Assembly (NCBI GenBank): GCA_035578175.1
Contig: JAQMRL010000012.1
Coordinates: 24,171,460-24,235,459, forward strand
Direction: 5' to 3'
Source: Catonia carolina
Lineage: Eukaryota > Arthropoda > Insecta > Hemiptera > Achilidae
Length of the DNA stretch: 64,000 bases
The notes under the pieces were generated by a model. The model did not search any database. It had not been told where the DNA came from and saw only the letters and a list, made by a program, of their open reading frames with translations. The translations under genes and the position numbers were made by a program. Numbering within the stretch: position 1 is the stretch's first letter; each line of letters starts with the position of its first letter. Of this stretch, positions 44,161-55,169 are shown piece by piece.

Positions 44161-45026
44161 AATGACCCAATCTTAAAAACATAATTTTTTGCCCCGAGAG
44201 CACAGCCTCCCAAGTATTTCAATAGACATGCCGCCTACCCTATCTTGTAGAAAACAAAACATGTATTGTGCGGTTCCAAGCTCCGTGTAGTTGCGGGGTG
44301 AAGAGTACAGGTGAGGTATAATGAATGAGTGACGCATGCTGGGAGAACGATTGTTGTATTACTGTGATACAAAACATTCGTTTTCAAACTTTCCGTATTT
44401 AAGATATTTGCTTGTATTTATTACATCCATTTATTAATCTATTTTGATATAAATTGGTAAGTTAAATATTATGAATCCGACCAAGTTAATAACAAGGTAG
44501 GTATTTTGTTTAATTAATGCGCCGGATGATAAGAATATTATTTTAGTCTAGTTAGTACACGCTACCACTACAAATGCATCAGCTGTGAAATACCAATAAC
44601 TCATTCATTCTCCCACTACTATAACAACGCACTGCATTCCTTCCAACTATACGGAGCTGGGACTCAAGCAATAGTTGTTAGAAGTAGTAAATAATAACAG
44701 GTAGTGTAATAACAATAAAAATTGAACAAAATCGTAGCAGCCGTTTTTGAGGAAATCGCACGAATAAAACTACTACTTTCGGTTGACCAATTTTTATAAA
44801 AATATTTGTGTCGGGTACTTTTTGGTACCTAACTTATTTTCCATAAAGTTTCAACATCGTATGCTATTCCGTTCTTGAGATATTTTGTTCACTAGCAGAC
44901 CACTCGCTAAAAACATGTTTTATGAGTTCAGGGGAAATGAAAATGTGTATTTCCTGTGAAAACTCGACATTAAAACAATACTTTCCTTCCTTGTATATTC
45001 ATATAGGCCAAGAGAAAGGTAAAAAT
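44161..45026 (-). repeat. Helentron-like (HINE) copy split by a MITE
   Basis: GAGCACAGCCTCCCAAGTAT to CCCTATCTTGTAGAAAAC, gap 44280-44690, then AAAATCGTAGCAGCCGTTTT through CATATAGGCCAAGAGAAAGG. Confidence 0.68.
44280..44690. mobile_element. MITE (~400 bp) with terminal inverted repeats
   Basis: CCAAGCTCCGTGTAGTTG at the left pairs with the inverse of CCCAGCTCCGTATAGTTG at the right. A second inner pair (GAATGAGTGACGCATGCTGG / inverse of TGGGAGAATGAATGAGTT) lies further in. Non-coding; superfamily unknown. Confidence 0.55.
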
Positions 45027-45580
45027 CGTAGGTGACCTACTACAGCATCCTTGTATGACACAATATCAAAACATCTTACTGACATTATAATAATATCCCT
45101 GTGTCAATTATTTAATTCATTTTTCGTTTCCAAAAATCCTTTTTGTATTCAAACATGGAACTTTCTTACTAACATTATTTAACACGTGTTCTTATTTCAA
45201 GCCATAAAATTTTAATAGTATTTTTCAAAAGTAAAAGAACTTATAACCCACACGTTCCAAGTTAACTAGCTGGATTATTATTATTATTTTTTTATTTTTA
45301 AATAGTTCGTTTTAGTGAGTAATAAAAATGTATTAAATGTCATAGAGGGCCCATAAATTTCAAAATATGGCAGTAACGATTTCAAAAATAAAATCCAAGA
45401 GCAACTTTACCAATTCGAAACCATCTGGTGGTTTTGTTGACCTCGTTTTTAACCACGTTCTTCATTCGGTTTATGATTTCTAGAAGTTATAATTTCTACT
45501 GATGTTAATAAAACCCATAAAATTACTTCTGAAATGTATTCAGTTGTGATTATCATTTTTGTTAAATAATAGAAACCCAT
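45027..45580. other. AT-rich intergenic, nothing recognised
   Basis: No gene or element boundary supported. Confidence 0.25.
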
Positions 45581-45584
45581 TGGT

Positions 45585-45908
45585 TTGGTCTAGTGAAGTT
45601 GGCGCTGGGAGTCAGCTGTTTGATAACTTATGAATGGAGACAAAAGTCCCGTGGTTTTAATCCTAGTAGAGATAGTTACCTACTTTTATAAGGATTTGAA
45701 TACTAGACAGTGGTTACAGGTGTACTTTGATGGTTAGAGTTCAATTTACCATACCCTCTCAGGAGTGGTTGGCCTGAGTCGGCACAAGTTACAGTCTATT
45801 TAATTTAGACTTCGTACATATTATCCTCATCTCATTGGTTCATGGGGTTGCTTAATAATCTAAATTGAACAGTAAATTGATCGTACACACATTAGGGATT
45901 AAAAAAAA
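45585..45908 (+). mobile_element. SINE-C copy
   Basis: GGTTTGGTCTAGTGAAGTTG (A-box region), CGTGGTTTTAATCCTAGTAG (B-box region), GACAGTGGTTACAGGTGTAC, GGTTCATGGGGTTGCTTAAT and an A-rich tail ATTAGGGATTAAAAAAAAG. Confidence 0.68.
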
Positions 45909-46630
45909 GATTACAAATTTAGTTATTCAGGGCCTTTGGGCAGCCCAGTCAGTCAGCTGGTAGAGAGGCGCTATTAATATTTTTAAGTAAACCGGTTGGA
46001 TAAGTGACTTTGTATGGCAATTAGCTGACAGTCAACTCCACTGGGAATCTCTGTTCAAAATTTCATGCCTAATCCACGTTAAAATGTACACTACAAAAGG
46101 ACCGAGCAAATTGGGTGGTTGTCAATAATTCACAGTTCCCGATAACAAATAAAGCAAAGAAAAGTTAGTAATTTGTTTAAAAAACGTTAGTCATTTGTTT
46201 TGTATCTTATTTTGTACAGTTTATTTCTAACCTAGATTTAGTGTCTAGTGTAATTTGCGATATTCATTTTTACACCTGATTCCAATTTTGAAATTTATCA
46301 ATTTTTAAGTCAATTTTTCACACTGTACAATGATAAAATTCGTCCAAACTTTTGAAACACCCATTTTAACATATAGAAAGGGTGTTAATTAATGAAACTG
46401 AACTATAATTTTCTTGTAAAATAATTTAGAGATCCTGTTGTAGTTATGTAATAATATTGATAGTTTAGAAACTATAATGAGGTATTTTCTATTCTAAACT
46501 AATACTCCAAAGATGTACCGTAAAAAATCATTAGTACACAAAGTAATGTTTTTCAAGTACTAGTACAGCGATCGGAAGAGATCCCTAATCATGTTCGTAT
46601 AAAATGACCGGGTGTCCAAAAAGTCATTAA
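45909..46630. other. intergenic, nothing firm
   Basis: GTCAGCTGGTAGAGAGGCGC (~45952) looks like a tRNA D-arm/A box but no matching T-arm follows. No gene supported. Confidence 0.25.
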
Positions 46631-46634
46631 GAAT

Positions 46635-46790
46635 ATATTATAAGTTTATACAACTTTTGTTTTAAGCAGTTTTACAATGGTTTGTTTGGAGTCAATTTGT
46701 AATTTTCCGTATTTTGATGTTCCACAGAGGTTGATTGATTTTCATTTAGCGTTCGTTATTTACTAAAGATTTAATCTCTTGAGGGACAAG
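46635..46790 (+). repeat. Helentron-like (HINE) fragment
   Basis: AAGTTTATACAACTTTTGTT, TTTCCGTATTTTGATG and GAGGTTGATTGATTTTCATT match an internal unit in reverse orientation. Confidence 0.5.
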
Positions 46791-46857
46791 TTAATTTTGA
46801 AAATTAACCAATCTTCACTCTGAAAAAACGCAATTACATATGAATGTTTGTGTTCAG

Positions 46858-47242
46858 GTCATCAGCCGAAAGGCTGTTTTGATACTCTAGAGGCTTTACT
46901 AAGTAAAACAGGGAGTGAGGAGGTTTACCAATGCCTTTCTCACTGAATTGAAAAGTACGGTTATCAGCATGCCAGGCCCTCTGAAAAGCAACTACGTACG
47001 TTCTTCCATGCAAATGACACCTTTACGTCATTCACCACAGGGTCGGGCTGTATAATGAAATTCATTACTCTCAGAGGAGATAACTTTGACTAGTATCTTT
47101 TAACACCTCTACCTCTTATGTTATTACATGTTTCAATCATATAATTAGCTGACCATGTGATAAGAAACAAAACTATTATTTGTAGCCCTTAACTGGCAGA
47201 TCGAGTGCAAATAATTTAATGCTCCACCTGCCTGTTGTGGCC
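46858..47242 (-). mobile_element. SINE-A, near complete
   Basis: GTCATCAGCCGAAAGGCTG to CCTGCCTGTTGTGGCC. Candidate target duplication ATATGAATG / ATATGAGTA, eroded. Confidence 0.65.
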
Positions 47243-47985
47243 AGTATATATGAGTAACAACTGATAATGCAACAAGAGAGTAGTGCAACCAACAAAGGTT
47301 TCTGGCAACATATGTGGCAATTGGGCGTCAAAGTAGTTGAAAGATATCAAGCTGTGATGTTAATAACCACCTATGGGTCAAGAGGTTAATTAGGTTATAT
47401 TTTTCATTTTCATTGTTTAATAATGATTAGGGAGGTCTCAATTCCAATACCGATTATTTTTTTCAGTATCCTTGGTATCGAGAATACCAATGCTCTAGTT
47501 TTTGAACTGCGGCAAAAATGTTTTAATTTTCTTTGATAAAAATTGTCAAATATTAATATAGCTGGGTATTTTTTGCTTGGTGGAGTAAAAAAAATTTTTC
47601 ATTCCAAAAATGTTTTCAATTTGTCGTCATATTAAATAACTAATTCGACTAATTGTAATCATATACTAGAGTTTGACCGCTCGTTTTAGTACAAATACTG
47701 CTATCCAAAAACGGAATGAGTACCTACTATAAATGAATCACATATCAAACTATGGAAGAAGTCGATCACGATTCGATACAACAAGTTCACGAGATTGGAC
47801 TTTCAGGGTGAATAAATTGTAGTATATTATACGTTTATACTGCTCCCGTGGGTTTTCTTCAATTTATCGATTATTTTTGAAGTGATTACTTCTTTAGGCG
47901 CGCCAGGATAGCGTTTTTTGCACGGGAAAAATTTTCGGTTTGCCATCACGTCACGCTCGGCTATCTTCGGTGGAGGAGGCACACT
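47243..47985. other. intergenic, nothing recognised
   Basis: Short CCAAGGATACTGAAAAAAAT-type words but no frame or element. GGCGCGCC lies at ~47898. Confidence 0.25.

Positions 47986-47987
<2 letters not shown>

Positions 47988-48081
<94 letters not shown>
47988..48081 (+). repeat. (AC)n microsatellite, uninterrupted
   Basis: About 47 pure AC units. Purity implies a young, mutable locus. It yields spurious His-Thr and Cys-Val frames. Confidence 0.95.
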
Positions 48082-48082
<1 letters not shown>

Positions 48083-48608
48083 CATTTTGATAAATTCCCC
48101 CACCTACGTCTCTCGACATTATCAAAATCCCTTCATCTACTTCAACAACAACACCTACTCTACTCACATGTACACACACAACATATATATTTATGAAAAT
48201 TTTCATTAGGGCCCTTGGGTTATCACTGTAGTTTCAATTTAAAAAAGTAGCCACTTCTGTCAGTCAGTCCGGTGATTGCTGATTTTTTTATAACGTTAAA
48301 TTACAAACCAAGAGTGAATGTATTAGTGCACTCGATTATTAAGAGCGGTTTCGATTGATCGATCGGCGTTTTATCGTAGTAAAAGTAGAACTGTCACATA
48401 CGATTACTAGCACGAAGTTATTAAAATAGTTTAACTTGTGATTCATTGCGTGTATTGTAAAAGCTGTCATATAAAAAAATAATATTTTATTTTTAGTTTG
48501 TTTATATTTTGCGCTTTTCTGTTTAATTATACAACTAATTTTGTTTTATTCGCGGGACTAAAATGATAGCTCCTGAAGTGTGGAAGTATTTTAATTGTAA
48601 AATAGACA
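48082..48608. other. intergenic, nothing recognised
   Basis: CGATCGATCGGCG near 48356 is a short palindromic patch. No gene supported. Confidence 0.25.
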
Positions 48609-48610
48609 TT

Positions 48611-49175
48611 TAACCTACCAGGTTGATTTAGAGGTAAAGTTGTCGCCGCGAGTTAGTTGTTTAACTGCTGATCTTCGGAGACAAAGGATCCTGGTTCGAA
48701 TCCTAGTAAAGGTAGTTACTTTTATAAGAATTTTAATACTAGACAGTGGTTACTATAGCTTAACGAACTAAAGAGAGCAGATAAAAGAGAAGCATGGTGA
48801 CCTAGATCACAGCACAGAGCCAATTGACTTTCGTTCATCGTATCCTGCGTTGTCACGTTGTGATCCTGCTGTGGATAACAGCCTAAGAAAAAGTCAGCTG
48901 GAGTTCGGTGAAACAGTGTGACGTAGCAAAGCGGCAACCTCACACCCGACCGTGGCTGTTAATGGCTAGATTTCATCTGTAGTCTTTAGCTCGTTCGGGT
49001 ATAGTGTACTTTGATGGTTGGGGTTCAATTAACCATACTCTTTCAGGAATGGTCGGCCTGGGTTTTTACAAGACTACACCTCATTTACACGTCATACACA
49101 TAATCTTCATCTCATTGGGTCATGGGGTTGCTTATTGTTCTGAATAGAACAGATTGTACACATTAGGGATAAAAC
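48611..49175 (+). mobile_element. SINE-C, tRNA-derived, complete, interrupted by MITE M1
   Basis: A box TGATTTAGAGG (~48626) and perfect B box GGTTCGAATCC (~48691) prove a pol III/tRNA-derived head. The longer A-B spacing suggests a tRNA with a long variable arm. The tail is GGGATAAAACAAATAG. Flanking AAATAGACA on both sides (~48600 and ~49167) is the target duplication. The body is cut by the 251-bp MITE at 48754-49004. Confidence 0.75.
48754..49004. mobile_element. MITE M1, complete 251-bp copy
   Basis: Terminal inverted repeats CTATAGCTTAACGAACTAAA and inverse of CTATACCCGAACGAGCTAAA. Non-coding. It matches both ends of the larger element at 41689-42778. The target duplication is not clear. 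Confidence 0.7.
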
Positions 49176-50499
49176 AAATAGACAGTGGCAATAGTCGTTT
49201 TGCAAAGTGCAATATTTGTTGGAAACTTAGAATCAGAATCAAGAATCGATTTCTTGACTCTTGGTATCGGAATCGGTACCGAGAATAAAACAAAATTGTA
49301 GGTATCGACAAATTACAACTAATGATTCTAGTTCCATTATTTACTCTAGCAAGAGAAAATAGTGTGAGTGTTTTACACAAGATTGTTTCCATTTTTAAGA
49401 TTCATTCTAATATTTTTAAAATTGAAGATTTATTTCAATTTTTTAATTCTCTTTGGAGAGAACGATGAAAATTAAAAATTCATGAAATATAACTTTACTT
49501 TTTGGGCACCCGTTACATAGTGTGTGTTTTTTAAAACAAGGTATCATAAATATGGTGCTTTTATTAATATTAACAAGATTCTAATACCATTAAATTTTAT
49601 AGCTTTAATAATTTCCATTTTTAGTTAAGAGTAATAGAACAAGGTGGCTACTGTGTGTCTACCTACGTTGGTGATTAGTCTAAAAATAACCGTGGCTATA
49701 CTTTCGGAGTTTCTTAAAAGAACTGAATCAGGTTCATCTATCATTTATTCATAATAACTCAAATGAGTTATTTTTTTAAAGTCTTCAATTAAATTAAACA
49801 AAAACCGACCTATGTGAAGATACAGGTGGAAGGTATTCGCCTAGAACGGTGTTTGTCCATGATATAAAATGGTATGACAAACTACCGGTGTTACTATTCT
49901 TCGTAAACTTCCAACAATACAGATAAGCCTCTATTAAGCGCCCAAAAAAACTAATTTTTTTTTGACGAATGGTCGTTATAATTGAGGTGAACCAGAGAAG
50001 CAATTTTTTTGACATTTCTTGTTTTTAAATTACAACCGTACAAAGCTCAGTACAACAAGTGAATATGATAAAAACAAATTACAAAAAGAATGGCTTTAAA
50101 CATTTTGAGGAGATTTCTGTCCAGCAACAGTGCTCTAACTTTTATCTGAACTTAGTAGATTAGCCTGACAATATCTCTGCTCTAGCGTTGCGCTTTTCAG
50201 TCTTTGTACAATGTTGTTAATAGGTAAGTTGTTTACAGGTAAGTCTGAAGAGTCAAGGTCGGCAATTACAGCGTTGGGATTATTTCGCAGTTTATCTGAT
50301 TAAAATTTAACTTAATATATTCAATTATAATTAAACTTAAAATCGCGAAATATAAACAAACTAAAAATACAAGATTATATTTTTATAATCTTTAAGCATC
50401 GACGTTGGAGTGTCCGGTTCATAAAATCATGAACAAAAAGAAGCCTTTAGTCATAAAATCCTAAGAATATCAAGATATCAAGAGTTACGAAAAAGCGTA
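49176..50499. other. AT-rich intergenic, nothing recognised
   Basis: No gene or element boundary supported. Confidence 0.25.
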
Positions 50500-50692
50500 T
50501 TAATCAAAGTTCTTATATAAAATTATAAAACCTACAGTTTTTTTTTAATAGTTTCTTTTTCTACAGTGGTTTTTTTAGCGTCAACTAATGATTTTCGGAA
50601 ATTAGCGTCATTCACTCATGAGTGAACATAGGTTATGTTATTCATTATTTACATTGGCAAAAGAAATTTTAGTAAGGCTTCACACCAGAGTT
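50500..50692 (+). repeat. Helentron-like (HINE) 3' end
   Basis: Internal unit remnant, then CACTCATGAGTGAACATAGG, TTATTTACATTGGCAAAAGA and terminal CACACCAGAG. It shows the family's hairpin end in the orientation used here as 3'. Confidence 0.6.
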
Positions 50693-50788
50693 TTGGTTAA
50701 TAAATTTCTTTGTTTTGGGTTCGGAGATGGTAATTTTGGAGAGGAAATCGATTCGGGAAGTTTCATTGCATTAGTTTAAATCACCTCC

Positions 50789-50855
50789 TTTCTCTCTGAT
50801 TCTCTCTCTCTCTCCAAAAAAAGAGAGAGAGAGAAAGAGGGAGAGAGAGAGAGAA
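50789..50855. repeat. inverted (CT)n / (GA)n dinucleotide hairpin
   Basis: TCTCTCTCTCTCTCC, a short A-run, then AGAGAGAGAGAGAAAGAGGG: the two arms are self-complementary with a ~7-base loop. Confidence 0.8.
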
Positions 50856-50874
50856 AACGGATAGGTAAGAAAAC

Positions 50875-50935
50875 ATATTTTCAAGTCGGTTTTTCGAAAT
50901 CGAGTTTTCACAAGAAAATAATATGGGCCTACTTG
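50875..50935 (+). repeat. Helentron-like (HINE) end fragment
   Basis: CATATTTTCAAGTCGGTTTT TCGAAATCGAG and TTTTCACAAG match the TCGA-hairpin end in reverse. Confidence 0.5.
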
Positions 50936-51254
50936 TGTAGCGTGCAGTTATTTTGAGCAATAATTAGGCTAGAGCAAAATAAATAAAAACAACTTCTTCC
51001 TTCGGTTACCAGCCACCGACTAACTCTTTCTTTTTATTCCTCTTAAACTTTTCATTGTTATAAAAATTATTAAATTTATTTAATTTATTTTACATAAATA
51101 TTAGATTTTAAATTTGGAATAACAAATAACATTTATTTTTAATAATTTAATAATATTTTAATAACTTAAATTACATTTATTTTTGAAAATTTTTAATTAT
51201 TTTTATTTTAGAATATATATCATGCTTTACAATAATGAGCCCTCATAACTGGCT

Positions 51255-52065
51255 GCTACACTTGTTCAGGTCCCCTGAACCGAAAAGACCATGTTTTTAT
51301 TAATTGATGGGTATGTGTGAAAACAAAATAGTACAAAAACGGAAAATTGTACAAAGTTAAAATTCTCAGCTTAAATTACATACTATAAAGAGACCCGACA
51401 TGAACATTTTTATCAAAATCGGTTAATCGGAAGTAGTACAAGTGTTATCTTCGAAGTAAAGATTTGTTTGGAAATCGAAAGAATTTTTAGCGGTAGGCAA
51501 TTCGCGAGTGACGATGAACTTAAAATGCCGTTAATCAATGGCTAAATGAATTTGCAGCATAAGAATATGATGAGGGTGTATTAAAGCTCGTGAATCGCTA
51601 TGATTAATGTCTTAATTCATGCGGCGATTATAAAGAGAAGTAGTTTAAGGTATGTAGTTTAAGAGAAATAAAAAATACTTATAAAATTTTCAGGATACAT
51701 TTTTTCACAATGAAACGGTATTTACTTTAAAGATATCCCTGGTAGTTAGTTTATTCATGCAATTTTTATTTTTTCAAATGTTCTCAAAACCGGCTATTAT
51801 GATTTTGTTTATGTTCACCTTATTAAATAAATTTTTGTGCTCTGCAAGGTGGGTAAGTGATATATCTGCTGAAATGTAAGGGCGTTGTGCTCTCGTAGCA
51901 AAAAAATAAATTTTTTAATATTGCGACATTTTAGGACAAAAGTGTTTATGGTTAAAGTTCCAGAAAATTTTAAAACCTACAGATTTTATGTCAAGCACTT
52001 ACTTTAACGTCACTTATTATTGATTTTCCACAGATCCAACAGAGGTTTTCATTTAGTCGAACTTC
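51255..52065 (+). repeat. Helentron-like (HINE) element, diverged
   Basis: TTGTTCAGGTCCCCTGAACC, CATCAAAATCGGTT, CGTTGTGCTCTCGTAGC, GCGACATTTTAGGACAAAAG and CAACAGAGGTTTTCATTTAG in the expected order, with an unrelated stretch in the middle (~51500-51770). Confidence 0.6.
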
Positions 52066-52204
52066 CATCCTCTATGCTTAGTTTTCCAGTATCCGAATCA
52101 TCGGAAGTCGAATAAAACGCAGTTCAAAATATTTTCACGCATTGTATATTTTAGAGTGCCAGAACGGTATAAAGATGAAATGTCTTGCTTTTGCAGACAT
52201 ATAT

Positions 52205-52275
52205 AAATATACGCTCATGTCCTACACTTTCGGTACTACGGCATCCCTGCGATCCCACTAAGCTACTGTGGGTCC
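52205..52275 (-). other. tRNA-like A-box segment
   Basis: On the minus strand TAGCTTAGTGG is a good A box within CCCACAGTAGCTTAGTGGGA. No convincing B box follows, so it may be a decayed SINE head. Confidence 0.3.
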
Positions 52276-52432
52276 AATGTGATCTAAAAATTAAAAATTT
52301 TTAAAAATAACAATGGAATTAAATTAGTTTCTGTTGCTTAGAAACAGTTTAAGGTAAGATCTCACACTAATGTAACATTTATTTTGAAATGGGACACCAC
52401 ACACAAAAGTTTGGTTCTGGGGACCTACTTAC

Positions 52433-52530
52433 CCTCCAACGCCTGTGATAAAGATGATCATAATAACAAGGTCATTGTTATTTAAGATCCATTCTTCCAG
52501 AGCGAGAAAATCTGCTCTGTAGGGATGAAT
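52433..52530 (-). CDS. candidate duplicated exon, unit 1
   Basis: 98 nt between the TTTAAG acceptor (just above 52530) and GTAAGT donor (52432-52427). Open in one frame; differs from units 2 and 3 by an Ile-to-Thr change (IFITGVGG). The phase-2 end means two adjacent copies cannot be joined in frame. The parent gene is not identified; the layout loosely recalls a small extracellular loop plus TM2 of a tetraspanin-like protein (weak). Confidence 0.35.
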
Positions 52531-52577
52531 CTTAAACAAAAAAATATTAGTAAGTTTGGTCCTGGGGACCTACTTAC

Positions 52578-52675
52578 CCTCCAACGCCTATGATAAAGAT
52601 GATCATAATAACAAGATCATTGTTATTTAAGATCCATTCTTCCAGAGCGAGAAAATCTGCTCTGTAGGGATGAAT
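52578..52675 (-). CDS. candidate duplicated exon, unit 2
   Basis: Same 98-nt block with intact TTTAAG acceptor and GTAAGT donor. Ends IFIIGVGG. Confidence 0.35.
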
Positions 52676-52722
52676 CTTAAACAAAAAAATATTAGTAAGT
52701 TTGGTCCTGGGGACCTAATTAC

Positions 52723-52820
52723 CCTCCAACGCCTATGATAAAGATGATCATAATAACAAGATCATTGTTATTTAAGATCCATTCTTCCAGAGCGAGAAAA
52801 TCTGCTCTGTAGGGATGAAT
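52723..52820 (-). CDS. candidate duplicated exon, unit 3
   Basis: Block identical to unit 2, but the donor is GTAATT, a weaker site, so it may splice poorly. Confidence 0.3.
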
Positions 52821-52865
52821 CTTAAACAAAAAAATTAGTAAGTTTGGTCCTGGGGACCTAATTAC

Positions 52866-52964
52866 CCTTCAAAGCCTATGATAAAGCGATCATTATAACA
52901 AGGTCATTGTTATTTAAGATCCATTCTTCCAGAGCGAGAGGCAATCGACTCTGTACGGATGAAT
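52866..52964 (-). pseudogene. candidate duplicated exon, unit 4 (degenerate)
   Basis: A two-base insertion after GTCGATTGCC shifts the frame, and the donor is GTAATT. The acceptor side is intact. Probably the oldest, non-functional copy. Confidence 0.35.
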
Positions 52965-52980
52965 CTTAAACAAAAAATAT

Positions 52981-53311
52981 ATAAAATATTATAATCTATT
53001 TATCGAGTCGAGTCAGTAGATGTAAACAACAGCGCGTGATCAGCTGACTTGAAGGCCGAAACTTGTCGGAGTCAAGTTCAAGTGTATGGCGAATTATTGT
53101 ATACTGTTCTATTATAGTTTTGCGTATAATATTATTATTACGAAATTGCTATTACTAGTAATTAATAATACTAAACAATTAGTATTACTCAATTGCTTAA
53201 CTATTTAAGTAACATAATCACGTACCTTGTTAACAAATTCTGTAATGTAGGCGGAATTCCCAAAATGAAGTGCTAACCTTAGTGAACGAATGAAGTGTAG
53301 AATTTGTTACA
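52981..53311. other. intergenic, nothing recognised
   Basis: Short inverted words around GTGATCAGCTGACTTGAAGG. No supported gene or element. Confidence 0.25.
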
Positions 53312-53313
53312 TA

Positions 53314-54272
53314 CGAGGTGTGGTAATTAAGTTCCGGGAATTTAGATAAAACTCGGAAATTGGTAACATTGCGTCGTTCGTAAACACATCATCGGAAACG
53401 GAGACATATATAGCCTACCCATTAAACCAAAAATAAAACTGAGTAATCGGTGGCATTGGATGCTTTTGTTGCAGTCGAAATTTGAAGTCGACAGCACGTT
53501 TGTTTGTGTTTTATGCGCATTTTTCGAAAGTAACTTTTTTAGTGACGTAAAGATGAGTGACTCGCATTAAGAGCGAGGTTTGCGAGGATTAGTTGTTCCG
53601 TGTTCAGAGTGACGGCAGAGATTGGATGAGTCGGGTAGTCACTAGAGATGAAACCTGGATATTTGAGTATGACCCCGAGACCCGTCAACAAAGTTAGTAG
53701 TGGGTGGAAAAGGGTGGGGAGCGGCCAACGAAAGCGAGGATGTCCACGTTGCGACTGAAGGCAATATTGACCTTTTTTCGATATCCACGGCATCATTTAT
53801 CGTGAATTTGTTCCTACCGGCCCGGCGGTGACTGGACAGTTCTACGCTGCGAGCACGCATTTTACGTGTGCTGCCCGAACTCGCCGAGGTCGGCCAGATC
53901 TTGCACCATGACAACGTGCCGGCCCATTCGTCGATCATTGCGCAAAAGTTTTTGGCAAAAAAGGCGTTCCGACGTTGCCGCATCCACCCTATAGACCCAG
54001 TATCGCCCCTGCAACTTTTTTTATTTCCCAAGATGAAGTTGCACCTCAAGGGAATTCATCATGGCGGCGTACAGGAGGTCAAGGGAGCTGTAACCGTGTT
54101 GTTGAATTAAGTAACTTCAGAGGATTACTAAGGGTACTCCCAATCGTGGTAGCACGTTGGAATGGTTGTGTAGAGTTAGAGGGCGACTATTGGTCGATAA
54201 TAAAGTTTTGCTCGTAACATAATTTTCTTGTGTTTTATTGACAAATTCCCGGAACTTAATTGCCACACCTCG
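53314..54272 (+). mobile_element. mariner element, internally deleted (third subtype)
   Basis: Inverted ends CGAGGTGTGGTAATTAAGTT / CGAGGTGTGGCAATTAAGTT, both followed by CCGGGAATTT. TA at both flanks (53312-53313, 54273-54274). 959 bp. GC content is higher than the surroundings. Confidence 0.88.
53635..54205 (+). pseudogene. mariner transposase remnant
   Basis: G-D-E-T-W-I-F-E-Y-D-P-E-T-R keeps the first catalytic Asp region. L-H-H-D-N-V-P-A-H-S-S keeps the second. The third site reads R-P-S-I-A-P-A-T-F-F with Asp lost, in a different frame. The N-terminal DNA-binding part is missing. Multiple frame changes: inactive. Confidence 0.75.
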
Positions 54273-54461
54273 TAATATGGTGCATCAGTAATTTGACGTA
54301 AACATTTTGACTGGAAACGTTGTATTTTTGCGATGACTGATGGTTTTGCGTAATAGTAGATTTAACCAGCGTACATTTAAACCGGGTTTAACTAGGATTT
54401 ATAAATAAGTATGATGACAGAATATAAGTAGAAAACAATTCTCAGTTATATAATCTGATAA

Positions 54462-54770
54462 ACACACCGGGTTGGTCTTTTGGTAAAGTCCTGGTAACGT
54501 GGATGGTTCCTGGTTCAAATCCTAGTGAAGGTAGTTAATTTAATACGGAATTGAAAATTGACAGTGGTTACCGGTACTTTGATGGTTGGGCTACAATTAT
54601 TAATACTCTAATAATAATTAATCATTCTCTATTAGGAATGGTTGGACTGAGTCCATACAAGACTCTTATACATCATTTACACGTCATACGAATCATCCTC
54701 ATCTCACTGGGCCATGGGGTGGCTTATTGTTCTTAAATTAAATAATTTACAAAGTACACACTTTAAGGAT
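54462..54770 (+). mobile_element. SINE-C copy
   Basis: GGGTTGGTCTTTTGGTAAAG (A-box region), B box GGTTCAAATCC (~54511), GACAGTGGTTACCGGTACTT, GGGCCATGGGGTGGCTTATT, then AAGGATAAAAAAA. It is directly followed by a Helentron-like end. Confidence 0.7.
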
Positions 54771-54777
54771 AAAAAAA

Positions 54778-54911
54778 TCTGGTGTGAAACACTCAACAAG
54801 AATTCCTCTTGCCATTGTAAATAATGAAATATATAACATATGTTTAATTAGTAAACAAAGTAATTTGAAAAACATTCTTCTTGAGTACCTACCGCGTTCT
54901 TGAAATATTCC
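54778..54911 (-). repeat. Helentron-like (HINE) copy running into a giant microsatellite
   Basis: TCTGGTGTGAAACACTCAAC, CCTCTTGCCATTGTAAATAA, then a jump to CCGCGTTCTTGAAATATTCC. In the family that sequence directly precedes the internal CA tract. Confidence 0.68.
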
Positions 54912-54956
54912 ACACACACACACTCACACACACACACACACACACTCTCACACACA

Positions 54957-54987
<31 letters not shown>

Positions 54988-55136
54988 GCGCGCACACACA
55001 CACATATATAAACACACACACACGCGCACACACACACACACATACACACGCGCGCGTACAAACACACACACGCACACACACACACACACATACACACACG
55101 CACACACACGCACGAACACACGCTCGAACGCGCGCG

Positions 55137-55169
<33 letters not shown>

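Larger units (their letters stand above)
52407..52980 (-). repeat. four tandem ~145-bp units, each an exon-like block plus a mini-intron
   Basis: Unit starts are at 52407, 52552, 52697 and 52840 (AAGTTTGG). On the minus strand each unit reads TACTAAT (branch-point consensus), T-run, GTTTAAG acceptor, a ~98-nt block, then a donor: GTAAGT in the first two units, GTAATT in the last two. The spacer between blocks is 47 nt. The block stays open in one frame: I-H-P-Y-R-A-D-F-L-A-L-E-E-W, then N-N-N-D-L-V-I-M-I-I-F ending G-V-G-G, a hydrophobic membrane-like end. Units two and three are almost identical; the last is degenerate, with a small insertion. Confidence 0.6.

Noticed and set aside
47827..48209. 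Frames of 73-92 codons rich in CV or TH
   Set aside because: Produced by the (AC)47 array; no coding signal outside it.
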